A DNA stretch of 64,000 bases from Rachicladosporium sp. CCFEE 5018 (Eukaryota; Ascomycota; Dothideomycetes; Cladosporiales; Cladosporiaceae). Within the stretch, counting starts at the first letter, position 1. The number at the start of each line of letters is the position of its first letter. Positions 54,593 to 64,000 of the stretch are shown here, piece by piece. The notes below the pieces were generated by a model that saw nothing but the letters and a program-made list of their open reading frames with translations, had not been told where the DNA came from and ran no database searches. Location: positions 1-64,000 of the forward strand of contig KZ111170.1 of the NCBI GenBank assembly GCA_002077045.2, given 5' to 3'. The position numbers and the translations under genes were made by a program.

Positions 54593-55365
54593 ATGCAACT
54601 CACCGCCCTCGTCCTAAGCCTGGCCCTCTCGGCCTCCGCCCTCCCCGTTCCCTCCTTCCTAGTCGCCCGCCAAAACTCCATCAGCGGCAAAACCATCTCC
54701 CTCCTCCCCCTCGGCGACAGCATAACCTGGGGCTACCCAAACCCCACAACCGGCTACCGCTCCCCCCTCTACAACTCCCTCGCCGCCCTCTCCCCAGAAT
54801 CTCTAGACTTCGTCGGCTCCGTGCAAGCCGGCACCATGAAGGACCCCGACAACGAGGGCCACCCGGGCTACACTATCGCGCAGATCGCGAGCGCGGCGTC
54901 GGCGATCAAGAGCCGCTATAAGCCGAATGTCATTATACTGCATGCGGGAACTAACGATGCGAATGGGAGTGCGGATCCGAGTCAGGCGGGTAATAATTTG
55001 GGGAAGCTGATTGATCAGGTTATCAGTCAGTGGCCTAATGCTGCGCTTTTGGTGGCGAGGATTATTCCCAGCACCAACTCAAATACTCAGCGCAACATCG
55101 ACACGCTCAACTCGCAGATCAACAGTGAGTCTCATGGTCATTCCATCAGTGGGGGTTCTCGCCTTGTACTGACTCTGCGATCCTAGCCCTGGTATCCAAC
55201 CGCGCGAACCAAGGCAAGCATATCGCCGTCGTTGATATGAGCAAAGGCAAGATCAACACTAGCGATCTGTCGGACTCGCTGCATCCTACCCAGGCTGGGT
55301 ATGCGAAGATGGCGAACTTGTGGCTGGCAGGGATTAAGACCGCGGCGGGTAAAGGTTGGTTTTGA
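54593..55365 (+). CDS. Secreted SGNH hydrolase, acetyl esterase-like (CE3 type)
   Basis: The gene reads as join(54593..55124, 55187..55365) with a 62-bp intron, giving 236 residues. A signal peptide (MQLTALVLSLALSASALP) precedes the SGNH fold. Block I is LPLGDSITWGY with Ser43; the glycine block is NEGHPGYTI; block III is ILHAGTNDANG with the Asn; block V is DSLHPTQAGY with Asp207 and His210. All four catalytic residues are present. The block spacing and the EGHPGY segment match carbohydrate esterase family 3, which removes acetyl groups from xylan. The convergent GH10 xylanase gene 454 bp away supports that role. The activity itself is inferred. Confidence 0.88.
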
Positions 55366-55818
55366 GGCGTTTTGTTCCTCTAGAGGGATTTGTTGGACGC
55401 GCTGGCCTCGCTTGGGCGAAGGCAGATGTTGGTGATGTGCATGTGTCGAGCTACACGTGGTAGTGTACATGTAAGTTTGACATGTAGCTGTAATCAGAGA
55501 CGTCAAGGTGCTTATGATGTACAACGCTCCATCACTTAGAGGAGAATCGTACGCCGAGGACCTATGACTCGTCGTCTTCGTAGTGCAGCAAGACACAGAG
55601 AGGTGCATACCAGCTTTCAGACAGATGGACTTCGAAATGTCAGTCAGTTGAGCGATGAGCGAAGCGAGTAGGCGCACGGTAAAGTAAGAGTGAATGGAGT
55701 GTGAGAAGTTGGCAGGCGGAACAGGTTGCGTGTACACATTTCCATTGATCAAACACTATATGCACATGTTCCAACTTTCAGGTGTTACAAAGTCTCAAGG
55801 CAAGGTACTGGAAACCCT
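55366..55818. other. Convergent intergenic stretch
   Basis: This is shared 3' flank of the SGNH hydrolase and GH10 genes. No gene is seen; a 189-codon minus-strand frame that crosses it runs into the hydrolase exon as a shadow. Confidence 0.4.
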
Positions 55819-56999
55819 CTAACCCTTCTGGATACCCTCGAGCATACCGTAGTACGCAGGCTTCTTCTGGAAGTTCTCGTCCCAGACAAGCGCGCTACCC
55901 TCACCAGCGAAGACTCCCGGAATCCAAGAGTACTTGTCAGACACACCCCAAAGGGTGATACCGACACAACCCTTGACGGCCAAGCAGGACGATGCAACAG
56001 TCTTGAACTGCTGCCTCTGGAGCTCGAGCTTAGCCTTGGTGGCAGGGACGACCATGCGCTCGTCGAGCTCGGTGTAGACAACGGAGACACCCTTCTTGGT
56101 GAAGCCCTTGAGGACGGTCTCGAGGGTGTCCTGGCTGGGAGTAACGCCACCACCGGATGATGGGGTAGGCTCGATGGTAAGATGGGCCTGGAGACCGACA
56201 CCGTCGATGCGGACGCCGTAAGACTTGATGAGATCGACGATGCGCTTGGCACCGACAGTCTTGTTGCCGTTGTACTCGAGGTTGTAGTCGTTGTAGTAGA
56301 GCTTGGACTTGGGCGAGTACTGGGCAGCGAACTTGAAGGCGAGCGGGAGGAAAGCCTCTCCGATGGTGTTGTACCACGGGCTGGAGCGGTAGGTACCGTC
56401 CTCGTTGAGGGCTTCGTTGACGACGTCCCAGCGAGTGCAGCCATCGGCGTAGCGGCTAGCGAGGTTCTTGATGTGGTTCTCCATGATGGAGATCAAGGTG
56501 GCGTTGGAGAAGTTGCCGGCGGCGATCCAAGGCGGCAGCTGGGAGTGCCAGACGAGGTTGTGGCAGTGGATCTCGTAGCCGCGCGAGGTGGCGAACTGCA
56601 CGATCTTGTCGGAGCCGTTGAAGTTGAAGACGTTGCGCTGGGGCTCGGTGACCTCCCACTTCATATCGTTCTCGGGAGTGACACTGTAAGCATCGTCAGC
56701 ATCTGTGCCTTATTTGGCGGTCTGACGATATGATCTTACGAGTTGAAGTCCTCCTCGTAGGTGTTGCTCTGGACGGACAACTCTGCGCTATCGTTGCGGA
56801 TAGTCAGAGCGAAACCGACGAACTCGCGGCCACGCTGCTTCATGGCATCGGCAAGGCCGACGGGGTTGTAGCAGCCATTCCATCCAGCCTTGTTGCAATC
56901 ACCTCCATTCCTGGGGGGATCGCGTTTGGCGATTTGCGCACTCTGCGCGACTGCCGAAGCAGTGAAGGCGAGGATTGCGGCGATCTGAGAGAGCTGCAT
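55819..56999 (-). CDS. Endo-1,4-beta-xylanase, glycoside hydrolase family 10
   Basis: This secreted enzyme cuts the xylan backbone with retention. The gene reads as complement(join(55819..56683, 56740..56999)) with a 56-bp intron splitting a Ser codon (FNS|VTPENDMKWE), giving 374 residues. A signal peptide (MQLSQIAAILAFTASAVA) is followed directly by the GH10 barrel; there is no cellulose-binding module at either end. Signature segments: VTPENDMKWE, YEIHCHNLVWHSQLPPWI, the acid/base Glu177 in WDVVNEAL, LYYNDYNLEYN, GVGLQAHL, the nucleophile Glu292 in YTELDERM, and TLWGVSDKYSWI. The upstream flank has a xylan-regulator-type site. This is the clearest plant-biomass gene in the window. Confidence 0.95.
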
Positions 57000-57064
57000 C
57001 TTGACTTGTCGAGTATGGAGATGGTGGTGAGGAAAACTGAGCTACATTGCGCGTGGCGAGGCTC

Positions 57065-57138
57065 CTTATATTACTCCCAGCACGGCTATGCCCTGGTTCG
57101 CATCTCTCCATTGTACCGGGCTACAGGATTCTTTAGCC
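57065..57138 (-). promoter_or_regulatory. GH10 promoter elements: TATA-like box and XlnR-type site
   Basis: On the strand of the xylanase gene, TATAAG lies at 57065-57070, about 65 bp before the ATG. GGCTAAA lies at 57132-57138, about 130 bp before it. GGCTAAA is the known core bound by the XlnR/XYR1 activator of xylanase genes. A CCGGGG at 57406-57411 fits the loose CreA/CRE1 consensus. Position and sequence are seen; binding is inferred. Confidence 0.55.
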
Positions 57139-58008
57139 GCGAAGTCGACTCGGCTGCCATGTGGTCGTACCTGCCAAGGTCGTGGTCCGCTCCATCAATG
57201 CCCCATGTCCATCCTGCATGGCCAAGGCGAGGCCAGCGCTCAATGTGGTGTAGTTAACGCCACAATGTGAAGCCAAGCCTGCGAGATCGCGGAGAAGCGA
57301 AGCCAAAGTGTTTCAGCCGGCTTGGTATTGCAATATAGCGGGTCCACGCTACGGCTGCTGAAGGGTGCCCCATGGAGAAAGAGCGACAGAGTGACAGGCC
57401 GTCGACCGGGGAGAATACTTCGTCGTCGCTCTGATGGGGTGGTGCGCGACTCTTTTCGGTTGGTTCATGCGGCTGCTATTGTGTTCGCATCAGCAGATCT
57501 GCGCCATGGTGTGTGTGCCTGCGTTTCTGCACGGCAATGACTCTCTACGGCGTGATCTCGGCTCTTGAAATGTCGAAGGACCGTGGTGGTCGTCGGGTAA
57601 ATGTCTTTTCATTTGGAAGACGAGGTATGGGCGTCCTTAGCAGGTGTCTTGACGAGATGACGCTGACGGAATGATCTCCCTTGTGCAGAGATGATGCTTG
57701 CAAGATCATCCACACTCCATGTGGGAGCCTGTGACCACGATCGCAGATCATAGCGCTGGCACCGAGTAGCATCGCCACATGTTCCTGTCTATATTGATGT
57801 GCGTTATGGTATGCAGCAAGGTGGAGTTGAGGTGGCGAACAAGTCTGGAAGCAGCGCACTCCGGCTGTCATGTCCCTAAAACGGCACAATCGAATGAGAA
57901 ATTCTACATCAGGTACCTGCCCTTCGCATCTAGGAGCTACTCCCATGAGTCATGACTAATTACATTGCCTCCACCATCGAGCCCCATACACTCCACAATC
58001 CCCGCGAC
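57139..58008. other. Intergenic, no gene seen
   Basis: This lies between the GH10 promoter and the 3' end of the aquaporin gene. No frame shows a domain or plausible gene structure. Confidence 0.4.
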
Positions 58009-59617
58009 TTATACACCACTGCTCGCAGTCCTCGCGAACCGGCTTCTGGGCTCATCTGCCACCATATGGCCCATTGCCTGGCCCGGCTCAGCAAGTGGAG
58101 CATACATCTCGTCCGCTGGCGCAATGCCCGGGCTATCCACTCTGCCAACGTCAGGAACCGTGTCCGAGAGCTTGCGACGATCACCCGCATGGGCAAGATA
58201 GCCGTATTGTCCTGAAGTGGTGGTCACTGCAGCTGGACGGAGTGTGGTGGTGTTCTCGTTCGCAGTCTCTGCCCGGTACCCGGTGCCGTACATGCCTTCA
58301 CCCTTGAGCTCCTCGCTTCTCCGTCCTTGACCTTGGGCCATCATGGTACCGTCTGGACCGCCGTGGGTGCTGCTTGCCTTCTCGTTGGCCCCGTCGACGT
58401 TGTTGGCTATGGTCAATTCGTTCGCGACATGGCTAGCGTCTGCCTCATTGATACCAGCAGCCATGAGCAGCTTCTTCCTACGAGCTACCTTGGTTGCATG
58501 GTCTGTGTCCTGATCCGGATTGGCGGTCTCGTACTCCAGGATCTTACTGCTAGGGTGTCAGCGTCTTGTCCGTGCAAGTATGCGATCCGCATTTGGCTTA
58601 CATGAACTTGTAGAACCCAGATGCGAGAATGGATCCGAGGATAGGTCCAAGCCAGTATATCTTCAGTGTTGTCAGTTATAAACTCGGACACAGCCTACAC
58701 AATGCCGCAGCCCGCCTGACTCACCCAGTGATAGCTGTTGAACGTGCGGTCCACAGCTGCTGGACCAAAACTACGAGCCGGATTCAGACTTCCGCCAGTG
58801 AAGTAGACGCCTGTGAGCTCGGCCACAAACAGCGCCAGGCCAATCCTGCAAGATATCCATTAGTGATCACGCTCAATGGTGTTGCTCTGTTTCGATCGTA
58901 CCCGACTGGCGCGATGAATGTGCCCTTGTGCTTCTCAGCAGCTAAAAGAACGTCAATATGGAATTACTGTGTTGCTTTACTGTCCGGTGACTACTTACCC
59001 AACATGAAGATCGTGAAGACCAGTTGCGCAGTCAGGAACATCTCGATGAACAGCCCTTGCGCGACCGTTGTGCCTCCACCCAGAGACGTGCGGACGTTCA
59101 ACTCTCCTGGAAACATGCAGGCAACTAGCGCAGCAGCCACAAGCCCTCCCAGCATCTGAGAGATGAACAGGAGGCCGCCGCGCACCCAAGGCAGTGCGCC
59201 TATAAGACACATCCCGAAGGTGACGGCCGGATTGAACAGCCCCCCGGAGATGCGGAAGAAGACCCATGCGTTGACTGCGAGCGAGAAGCCGAAGCAGAGT
59301 GCGATGTACTGCAGCTGCTGTGGGTTACTGCCGGTCTGCGCAACCGTGAGACCGCTAGACGACGGGATGCTGTTGGCGACCTGTGCGCCTGATAGAGCAA
59401 ACCACAAGAACAGAACGGTCCCGACGAACTCGCCAGTCATGGCAACGAAGTGGTTGCGGACAGAGTCTGGTACCTTGCTGAGGAAAGGCAGACGGATGTC
59501 TTCATCGTTGAGAACAGCATCGGTCCTGTTGGCCTTGGTGAAGGGGAGTGCGAGGCCGCGGCCCTTCAGCGGTTCCTGGTGGCGGTTAGTGATGAGGTCG
59601 CCTGCCAGAAGTGACAT
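58009..59617 (-). CDS. Aquaglyceroporin/aquaporin (MIP family)
   Basis: This is a membrane channel for water or glycerol. The gene reads as complement(join(58009..58546, 58602..58660, 58725..58845, 58902..58941, 58999..59617)) with introns of 55-64 bp, giving 458 residues. Both pore half-helices are present: GGLFNPAVTFG and GGSLNPARSFG, each with the NPA triplet. Six hydrophobic helices surround them, for example GEFVGTVLFLWFALSG and SILASGFYKF. The second loop ends NPARSFGPAAV, as in classical aquaporins, so water rather than glycerol transport is more likely. The cytoplasmic C-tail is long (about 145 residues), Gly/Asp/Glu-rich and disordered. At intron 4 two acceptors six bases either side of a CAG are possible; the one giving FYKFIKILEYE fits best. 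Confidence 0.88.
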
Positions 59618-61382
59618 AACGTAGGAGGAGAGATGAATTCGTCAGTGTAGGAGAGACCAACGTTGATATTCATGGTGTCAGCGCAACACCGGAATTCGTG
59701 TGGTCACGAATTCACGCTCCTGCCAGGTATCGAAGTGAAGACCTGAAAGAAGGAGAAGGAACGATAGCCTGCCCACTCCAATGCGAGGAAGGTGCGCCCT
59801 CGTTATCTACACAACCTCACCTCCTCCCACCATGCGCGCCCGCTAGACCGTTGACCGCCGTCACTGGCGGCCGCCACAATCATCATGGAGTAATCTCCTC
59901 ACTGTCGAGAACAATCCATGCATGCCGGTGATCTCGCACCCAATCGCTTCACGGATTTCCTGCGCTTATCCACAGCTCAAGCCTGTTTACGACGGAAGCA
60001 GGCGTCGAAAGGTAACTCTAGAGCAGCTTTCTCGGAGCTGTGTTGCGGCGGTTTGCATGTCTTACCATGAAAGTCACGCGGTCATCTCGTGGGATTGAGT
60101 TTCGAAGCCCGTTGGCAGAGCCGGTGAAGCTCAGGTGGCTCCATAACGGCATTCTGCGCCGTACTCTTGAGATTGACAACATATCGTAGATCCGACGCGA
60201 TCGTCGTTATAGGGCTGAACCTCATACTCATCCGCGACCATGCATGAAGTCAAGGATCTGATGCTTGTCCAGTGCAGCATCCTGGTCTTCCTCGACGCCA
60301 TCGATCCAAATCGCACATCCCCCACAGCTCGGAGGTTTAATATGGGACGCTATTGGAGCTTGCTGGAGTCCGGCGTATCTAGTGTGAAGTCTAATGCCGC
60401 CACAGCGATGTCCCGACTGGGTCGGATCTGTCGATCCTCCAGGACGTTGTCGACTGCCTTGTTTGCGAACACACCAAGGTGCCGTCAGGACCACAAATCT
60501 GACGCTTTTCGCTCTAAAGCGATGGTACAATGTACAACGAGCACAAAGCTATCCGCTGGCATTATGGATAGCGACCTGGCCTTGATCAGATGGAAGCTGA
60601 AAGATCGACATGTCGACCAACTGCGATTTTGCTTTGGCGAGCCTTGCGATGGAGCGTCGTCAACAGGCGCGCTACATCGCGACAGATGGCAGACGACCCA
60701 GTCCTTGGCACATGAGCGACTTTACCGCGTTTGAAGAGCGGTAGCAGATGATGTGAACGCCGTTCAACACATCTGAGGAATCGGATCGTGGCAATGATAC
60801 CGAAGTCGTTCCTTGCCGACCACGAGATAGCTGGCTATCTCACGAGAATCTCGAAGGCCGGCGAAACATGCTGAAGACTGTGTACTCTTAGGACTAACAA
60901 GACCGTAGGCGAAACGGTTGTATGCAACCAGGCCGTCATTATTTAGTCGACATCGGAGTAAGTTCCGGCTTGGACCTATCACTCGCCCATGCAAGTCCAC
61001 CGCTGACGCTGATACACCCGCTCACCAGCGCGTCTCACGATACGCTCCGTCGCTGGGACTCGTTGCCAGAGCACCTGTCGACTGTACTACACACAGTAAT
61101 ACTTCGATAAGATTCCTCCGAGTGCCATAGATGAATGCGTCATGCCGATCAGCAAAGCAGTGTTCCATCACGTGCCGAACTCACGGGAAATGACAGTCAT
61201 TGCACCGATAGTAGTCGCACAGGGCTTCGCAGAATCTCTAGACGCGAGGAGGGATCCATGAGGTGATGAGCATTGATCTTGTATTGGAAGTGTGGCATAG
61301 TATGTCGAGTCGCAACAGTCCCAGAACGAGAGAGCTTCCCAGAGACCCCTCTACGCAGACCCTCAGCATGGCCTAGGAAGAA
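59618..61382. other. Long gene-poor stretch
   Basis: No gene is supported. The longest ATG frame (60240-60734, 164 codons) has a mixed composition without motifs and is crossed by an equally open antisense frame. I treat it as chance. Confidence 0.4.
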
Positions 61383-62348
61383 TTGGCACAGCTGGTCGGT
61401 CTCGCGAAGAACACAGACTCAGAAATCAGCATACTTCCTTCCCGTCAGCGTTTTGTTTATCATTACCAGACAAATCCTGCCGCGCTTGTGCCTCAGAGCG
61501 TGGTCCCGATATTTTGCACGACCTACATTTTGGATTATTACTGCCAGCGATGGGGCTGGTCACAACCAACGTCCTCGAACGATAGACCTGATGGTGGTGC
61601 TGGTACAACCTATGGCTCGAACTCAAATGCTGCTCAGAGAACCGGCTGGGCCAAGTACGATGATGTCTCATCAGATTTCCCAATCCCCTATTATTCCCAT
61701 ACTTATGTCCGCGCGATCGTGTCGCTACTTCGAGATGATCGTCTTTCTCCGGACGATCAGGTCCTTGGTGGTAGTCAGTCAGCCACGAGCGTCATGTCAG
61801 GAGCGATCAGAGCAACCAACGAAGCCGAAGTGCTAGTCGACTTTGCCGTCCCAGACGAAGAACCTGTCGTCACACGGATCGACTCCGGACTAGCGAGTAC
61901 CCATAGTCCACTCGTAGATTCCGCGCCGTCTCAGCTAGGCGCACCATTCCCTCCATTTCGATACACCTTTACCTGAACGACGTGTTCGGCTACGAATGCG
62001 GCGCCCCAGTCACGATGACTGCTCAAGTAGCCCGCACGCTAAGACAAATGCTTAGAGACGACGGCTTGACCCGACCAGAAACCCGGCGGGTTGCAGACCG
62101 AGCTCTACTTGCGATGGTCCGCTGGAGTTGGCGGAGTATGGTGGCCTTTGCGTGGTGAAGAGTGGTTTGTGGAGTATGAAGCGCATCTTTTCGACCATGG
62201 AGGAGACGAGCAAGATTTCGACTTTGACACGGATGTGGGTGAAACCGCTCGGTCTCGAAGGCGGAGCCGTGAGAGAGGCGGGCCGGTGATTATGGCAGAG
62301 GCTCTGCGGCGTGCGAGGACGAGGATCGAGGTTGGTAGCTGTGGTTGA
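61383..62348 (+). pseudogene. Broken member of an unknown family, paralogue of the gene at 62896
   Basis: Three frames must be combined. The first, up to 61976, has no ATG and ends ...PFPPFRYTFT. A second frame overlaps its end and reads IHLYLNDVFGYECGAPVTMT, then QVARTLRQMLRDDGL and RALLAMVRWSW. Near 62125 a third frame continues GVWWPLRGEEWFVEYEAHLF. In the same order these match the C-terminal region of the protein at 62896-63774 (ALRYIRDKDGISIRGPAFT, ARALIRDIM, DVMLMAWRMG, GEYWARLERHLFLHGG). The copy therefore appears to carry two frameshifts and no start. No named domain is recognised. Confidence 0.5.
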
Positions 62349-62895
62349 GTTGCGTTCAAATTTGGGTCTACCAGGGAATCACTAATGTCTCTTTAGTCGT
62401 CCACCACGGGTTCCGCTTAGGGAGCAAATGCCTACACGTATCTCGAGAAAGGACGATCCAGATAGTAGCCAGGAGCTGATTGGCCAATAGACGGCAGTCG
62501 ATTCAAGATGACCAGCACGAATGATGCGGTACAATCGCAGCGGGAGTTGCCGCAATTGATGGCCTTAGGTTCTTCTGCACCAAGCATCATTACACCGGCC
62601 AAGGCTCTCCATGCTGGACAAACAGGGACATATGTCAGCTCGTGGTGACAAACCTCACTGTGGAATCGTAAGGTTGGACGGACCATCATGGACCAACATC
62701 AGACGCTGGATTCTGCGGATGAAGGGATTGGGTAGCCCGTCCTGTTCTCAACTTCGCAGCCTCTCACAACCACCTCGCCGTCCTCGACACCTGCAATATA
62801 CTTTGCACAGTCGTGTGCAACCACCTTGATAAAGATGCCGCTCTCTTCGTCATCTCCCTTTTGGAGGTTGCAACGCAAAGTCGTCCACCGCGAAG

Positions 62896-63774
62896 ATGGG
62901 GATCCCAATGTGGACGGACCCCGACGAGGCGAGACCAGCATCAAGCAGCAGCTCTTCGAATCGCACACCCGGCCTACTTGGAAGATACAGCAATGCTGAT
63001 TTTCGCGCCTTGCGGGACTCCATGGAGGTTGAGCGCGCCAGACGTATCCGGGATCGCCGCGACGCCGCTACGCACGCCATACGCCAGATGCTCCGCGAAC
63101 ACGATAGCGTTGCCCCGGAGGTCGCAGCTGGCACTTTAGCAACCATAGCCGCTCTACCTCGTCTCCAAGACAACGCTGCTCAGGCCACGATCGCTGCTCC
63201 GACCGTCGTCCCAACGAACGCCCAGCCGACCAGTGGCAATCAAGCTGGCGACGTCTCCGAGGCGCTCGTCAACGCAGCAGCAGTTAGTCTGCTTCGCCTC
63301 GCATATGGCGATGCTTCAGCGACGATCACTGCTCCGTCCGTCAACACATCGACTACCGAGCAGGCCAGCGGCAACACGAACGTCAACACTTCCCTCTCAA
63401 GCCTCACCAGACCAACCGGTCCGCTGGCTCCTCCACCAAGTGGCACCTCAGCATCGGCCGACGCCCCAATCGCGCTTAGATACATCCGCGACAAAGACGG
63501 CATCTCCATTCGTGGTCCCGCATTCACACCCAACCGCCTCGCCAGAGCCCTGATACGGGATATTATGACTAATGTGGAGAAGCTCCCTCCCTGGAGCGTC
63601 CGCCTGCGTTTCGACGTTATGTTGATGGCCTGGAGGATGGGTAGAGGTTTGCCCTGGGGCAATCCTGCCGTTGATACGGAGGCCGGGGAGTACTGGGCGA
63701 GGCTTGAGAGGCATTTGTTCTTGCATGGAGGGAGGGCGGAGGGATTTGTGCCTGAGGAGGCGGCTGGAGGTTAG
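62896..63774 (+). CDS. Unrecognised protein with a conserved C-terminal domain
   Basis: The 292-residue protein starts at an ATG and has no visible intron, although an upstream exon is possible. Residues 40-75 form a basic helix (MEVERARRIRDRRDAATHAI). Residues 85-190 are Ala/Thr/Ser-rich and probably disordered. The last 100 residues form a compact region (RGPAFTPNRLARALIRDIMT to HLFLHGG). That last region also occurs, broken, in the preceding locus at 61.9-62.3 kb, which shows it is a real conserved unit. Function and family are unknown. Confidence 0.55.
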   Translation: MGIPMWTDPDEARPASSSSSSNRTPGLLGRYSNADFRALRDSMEVERARRIRDRRDAATHAIRQMLREHDSVAPEVAAGTLATIAALPRLQDNAAQATIAAPTVVPTNAQPTSGNQAGDVSEALVNAAAVSLLRLAYGDASATITAPSVNTSTTEQASGNTNVNTSLSSLTRPTGPLAPPPSGTSASADAPIALRYIRDKDGISIRGPAFTPNRLARALIRDIMTNVEKLPPWSVRLRFDVMLMAWRMGRGLPWGNPAVDTEAGEYWARLERHLFLHGGRAEGFVPEEAAGG

Positions 63775-64000
63775 AGGGGGGTGTTGGTGTGGAGTGTGTG
63801 AGCTCTGTTGGAAAAGATTGTGGGCGCTGACTTGACGGGCAGGTATACGGCCGGGAGAGCTGAGCTGTGGTGTGGTCGCAGGGGTTTCGTCGAAGAGTGT
63901 TCGCGTTCAGATCCCTTGATGGCTCAGTTAGGCGGCTTCGTGGCATCCAAGGTGATAGTGTGCGCCCGTCGGAGTATCAACATCGTAAGCAACACCATCA
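63775..64000. other. Right edge, no gene seen
   Basis: This is the 3' flank of the last gene; the window ends before any further feature. Confidence 0.4.

Noticed and set aside
55183..55752. 189-codon minus-strand frame between the hydrolase and xylanase genes
   Set aside because: It overlaps the second exon of the SGNH hydrolase antisense and has no family features.
60240..60734. 164-codon ATG frame
   Set aside because: No recognisable motif, equally open antisense frame, and isolated position.
1..64000. CRISPR arrays, rRNA genes, transposase or reverse-transcriptase genes
   Set aside because: I looked for spaced direct repeats, rRNA landmarks, and DDE or RT motifs and saw none. This is a eukaryotic nuclear region, where CRISPR is not expected.

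Overview
This window is nuclear DNA from a filamentous ascomycete (Pezizomycotina). Genes lie about 1.5-2 kb apart on both strands. Their introns are mostly 48-65 bp with GT...AG borders, and the gene set is fungal: SHO1, ROM2, NUP82, OCH1-like GT32, the V-ATPase c' subunit, a GH10 xylanase and an aquaglyceroporin. The style resembles Dothideomycetes (Mycosphaerellales-like), but that placement is inference. All exon joins were read by eye from splice borders, reading frame and family fit.

Layout. 1.5-11 kb: PLP synthase glutaminase (SNO), divergent CBP20 and NUP82, an AEEAR-repeat protein, a secreted Cys-containing protein and the osmosensor SHO1. 12.2-19.1 kb: six tandem BTB/POZ gene copies that share one exon plan; two are intact and four are broken. 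19.2-24.2 kb: four minus-strand genes (SDR, SLC1-type acyltransferase, mitoribosomal mS45, GPI-like protein). 24.3-27.5 kb: unrecognised proteins and a decayed tRNA-Gly. 27.9-34.6 kb: a secretory-pathway block of type-B carboxylesterase, GT25 and GT32 glycosyltransferases. 34.6-38.2 kb: sparse, with one multi-pass membrane protein and a broken small ORF. 38.4-43.8 kb: cupin, SRR1-like protein, isochorismatase-like hydrolase, and a beta-trefoil plus coiled-coil protein. 44.1-53.9 kb: ROM2 Rho-GEF, VMA11, a second-type PKA catalytic subunit and an acyl-CoA synthetase. 54.6-57.1 kb: a convergent acetyl-esterase-like SGNH hydrolase and GH10 xylanase, with a xylan-regulator-type site upstream of the xylanase. 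58-59.6 kb: aquaglyceroporin. 61-64 kb: two diverged paralogues of an unknown family, one broken.

Themes. Several genes serve stress sensing and the cell wall (SHO1, ROM2, PKA, GT32, GT25, aquaglyceroporin), but they are not one operon-like unit. The most distinctive structure is the BTB array. Its members keep a phase-2 first intron, a 127-nt (once 124-nt) second exon and a phase-0 second intron, and several keep a Cys-rich C-terminal module. Most copies nevertheless carry a nonsense codon, frameshift or internal deletion, which is birth-and-death evolution caught in one locus.
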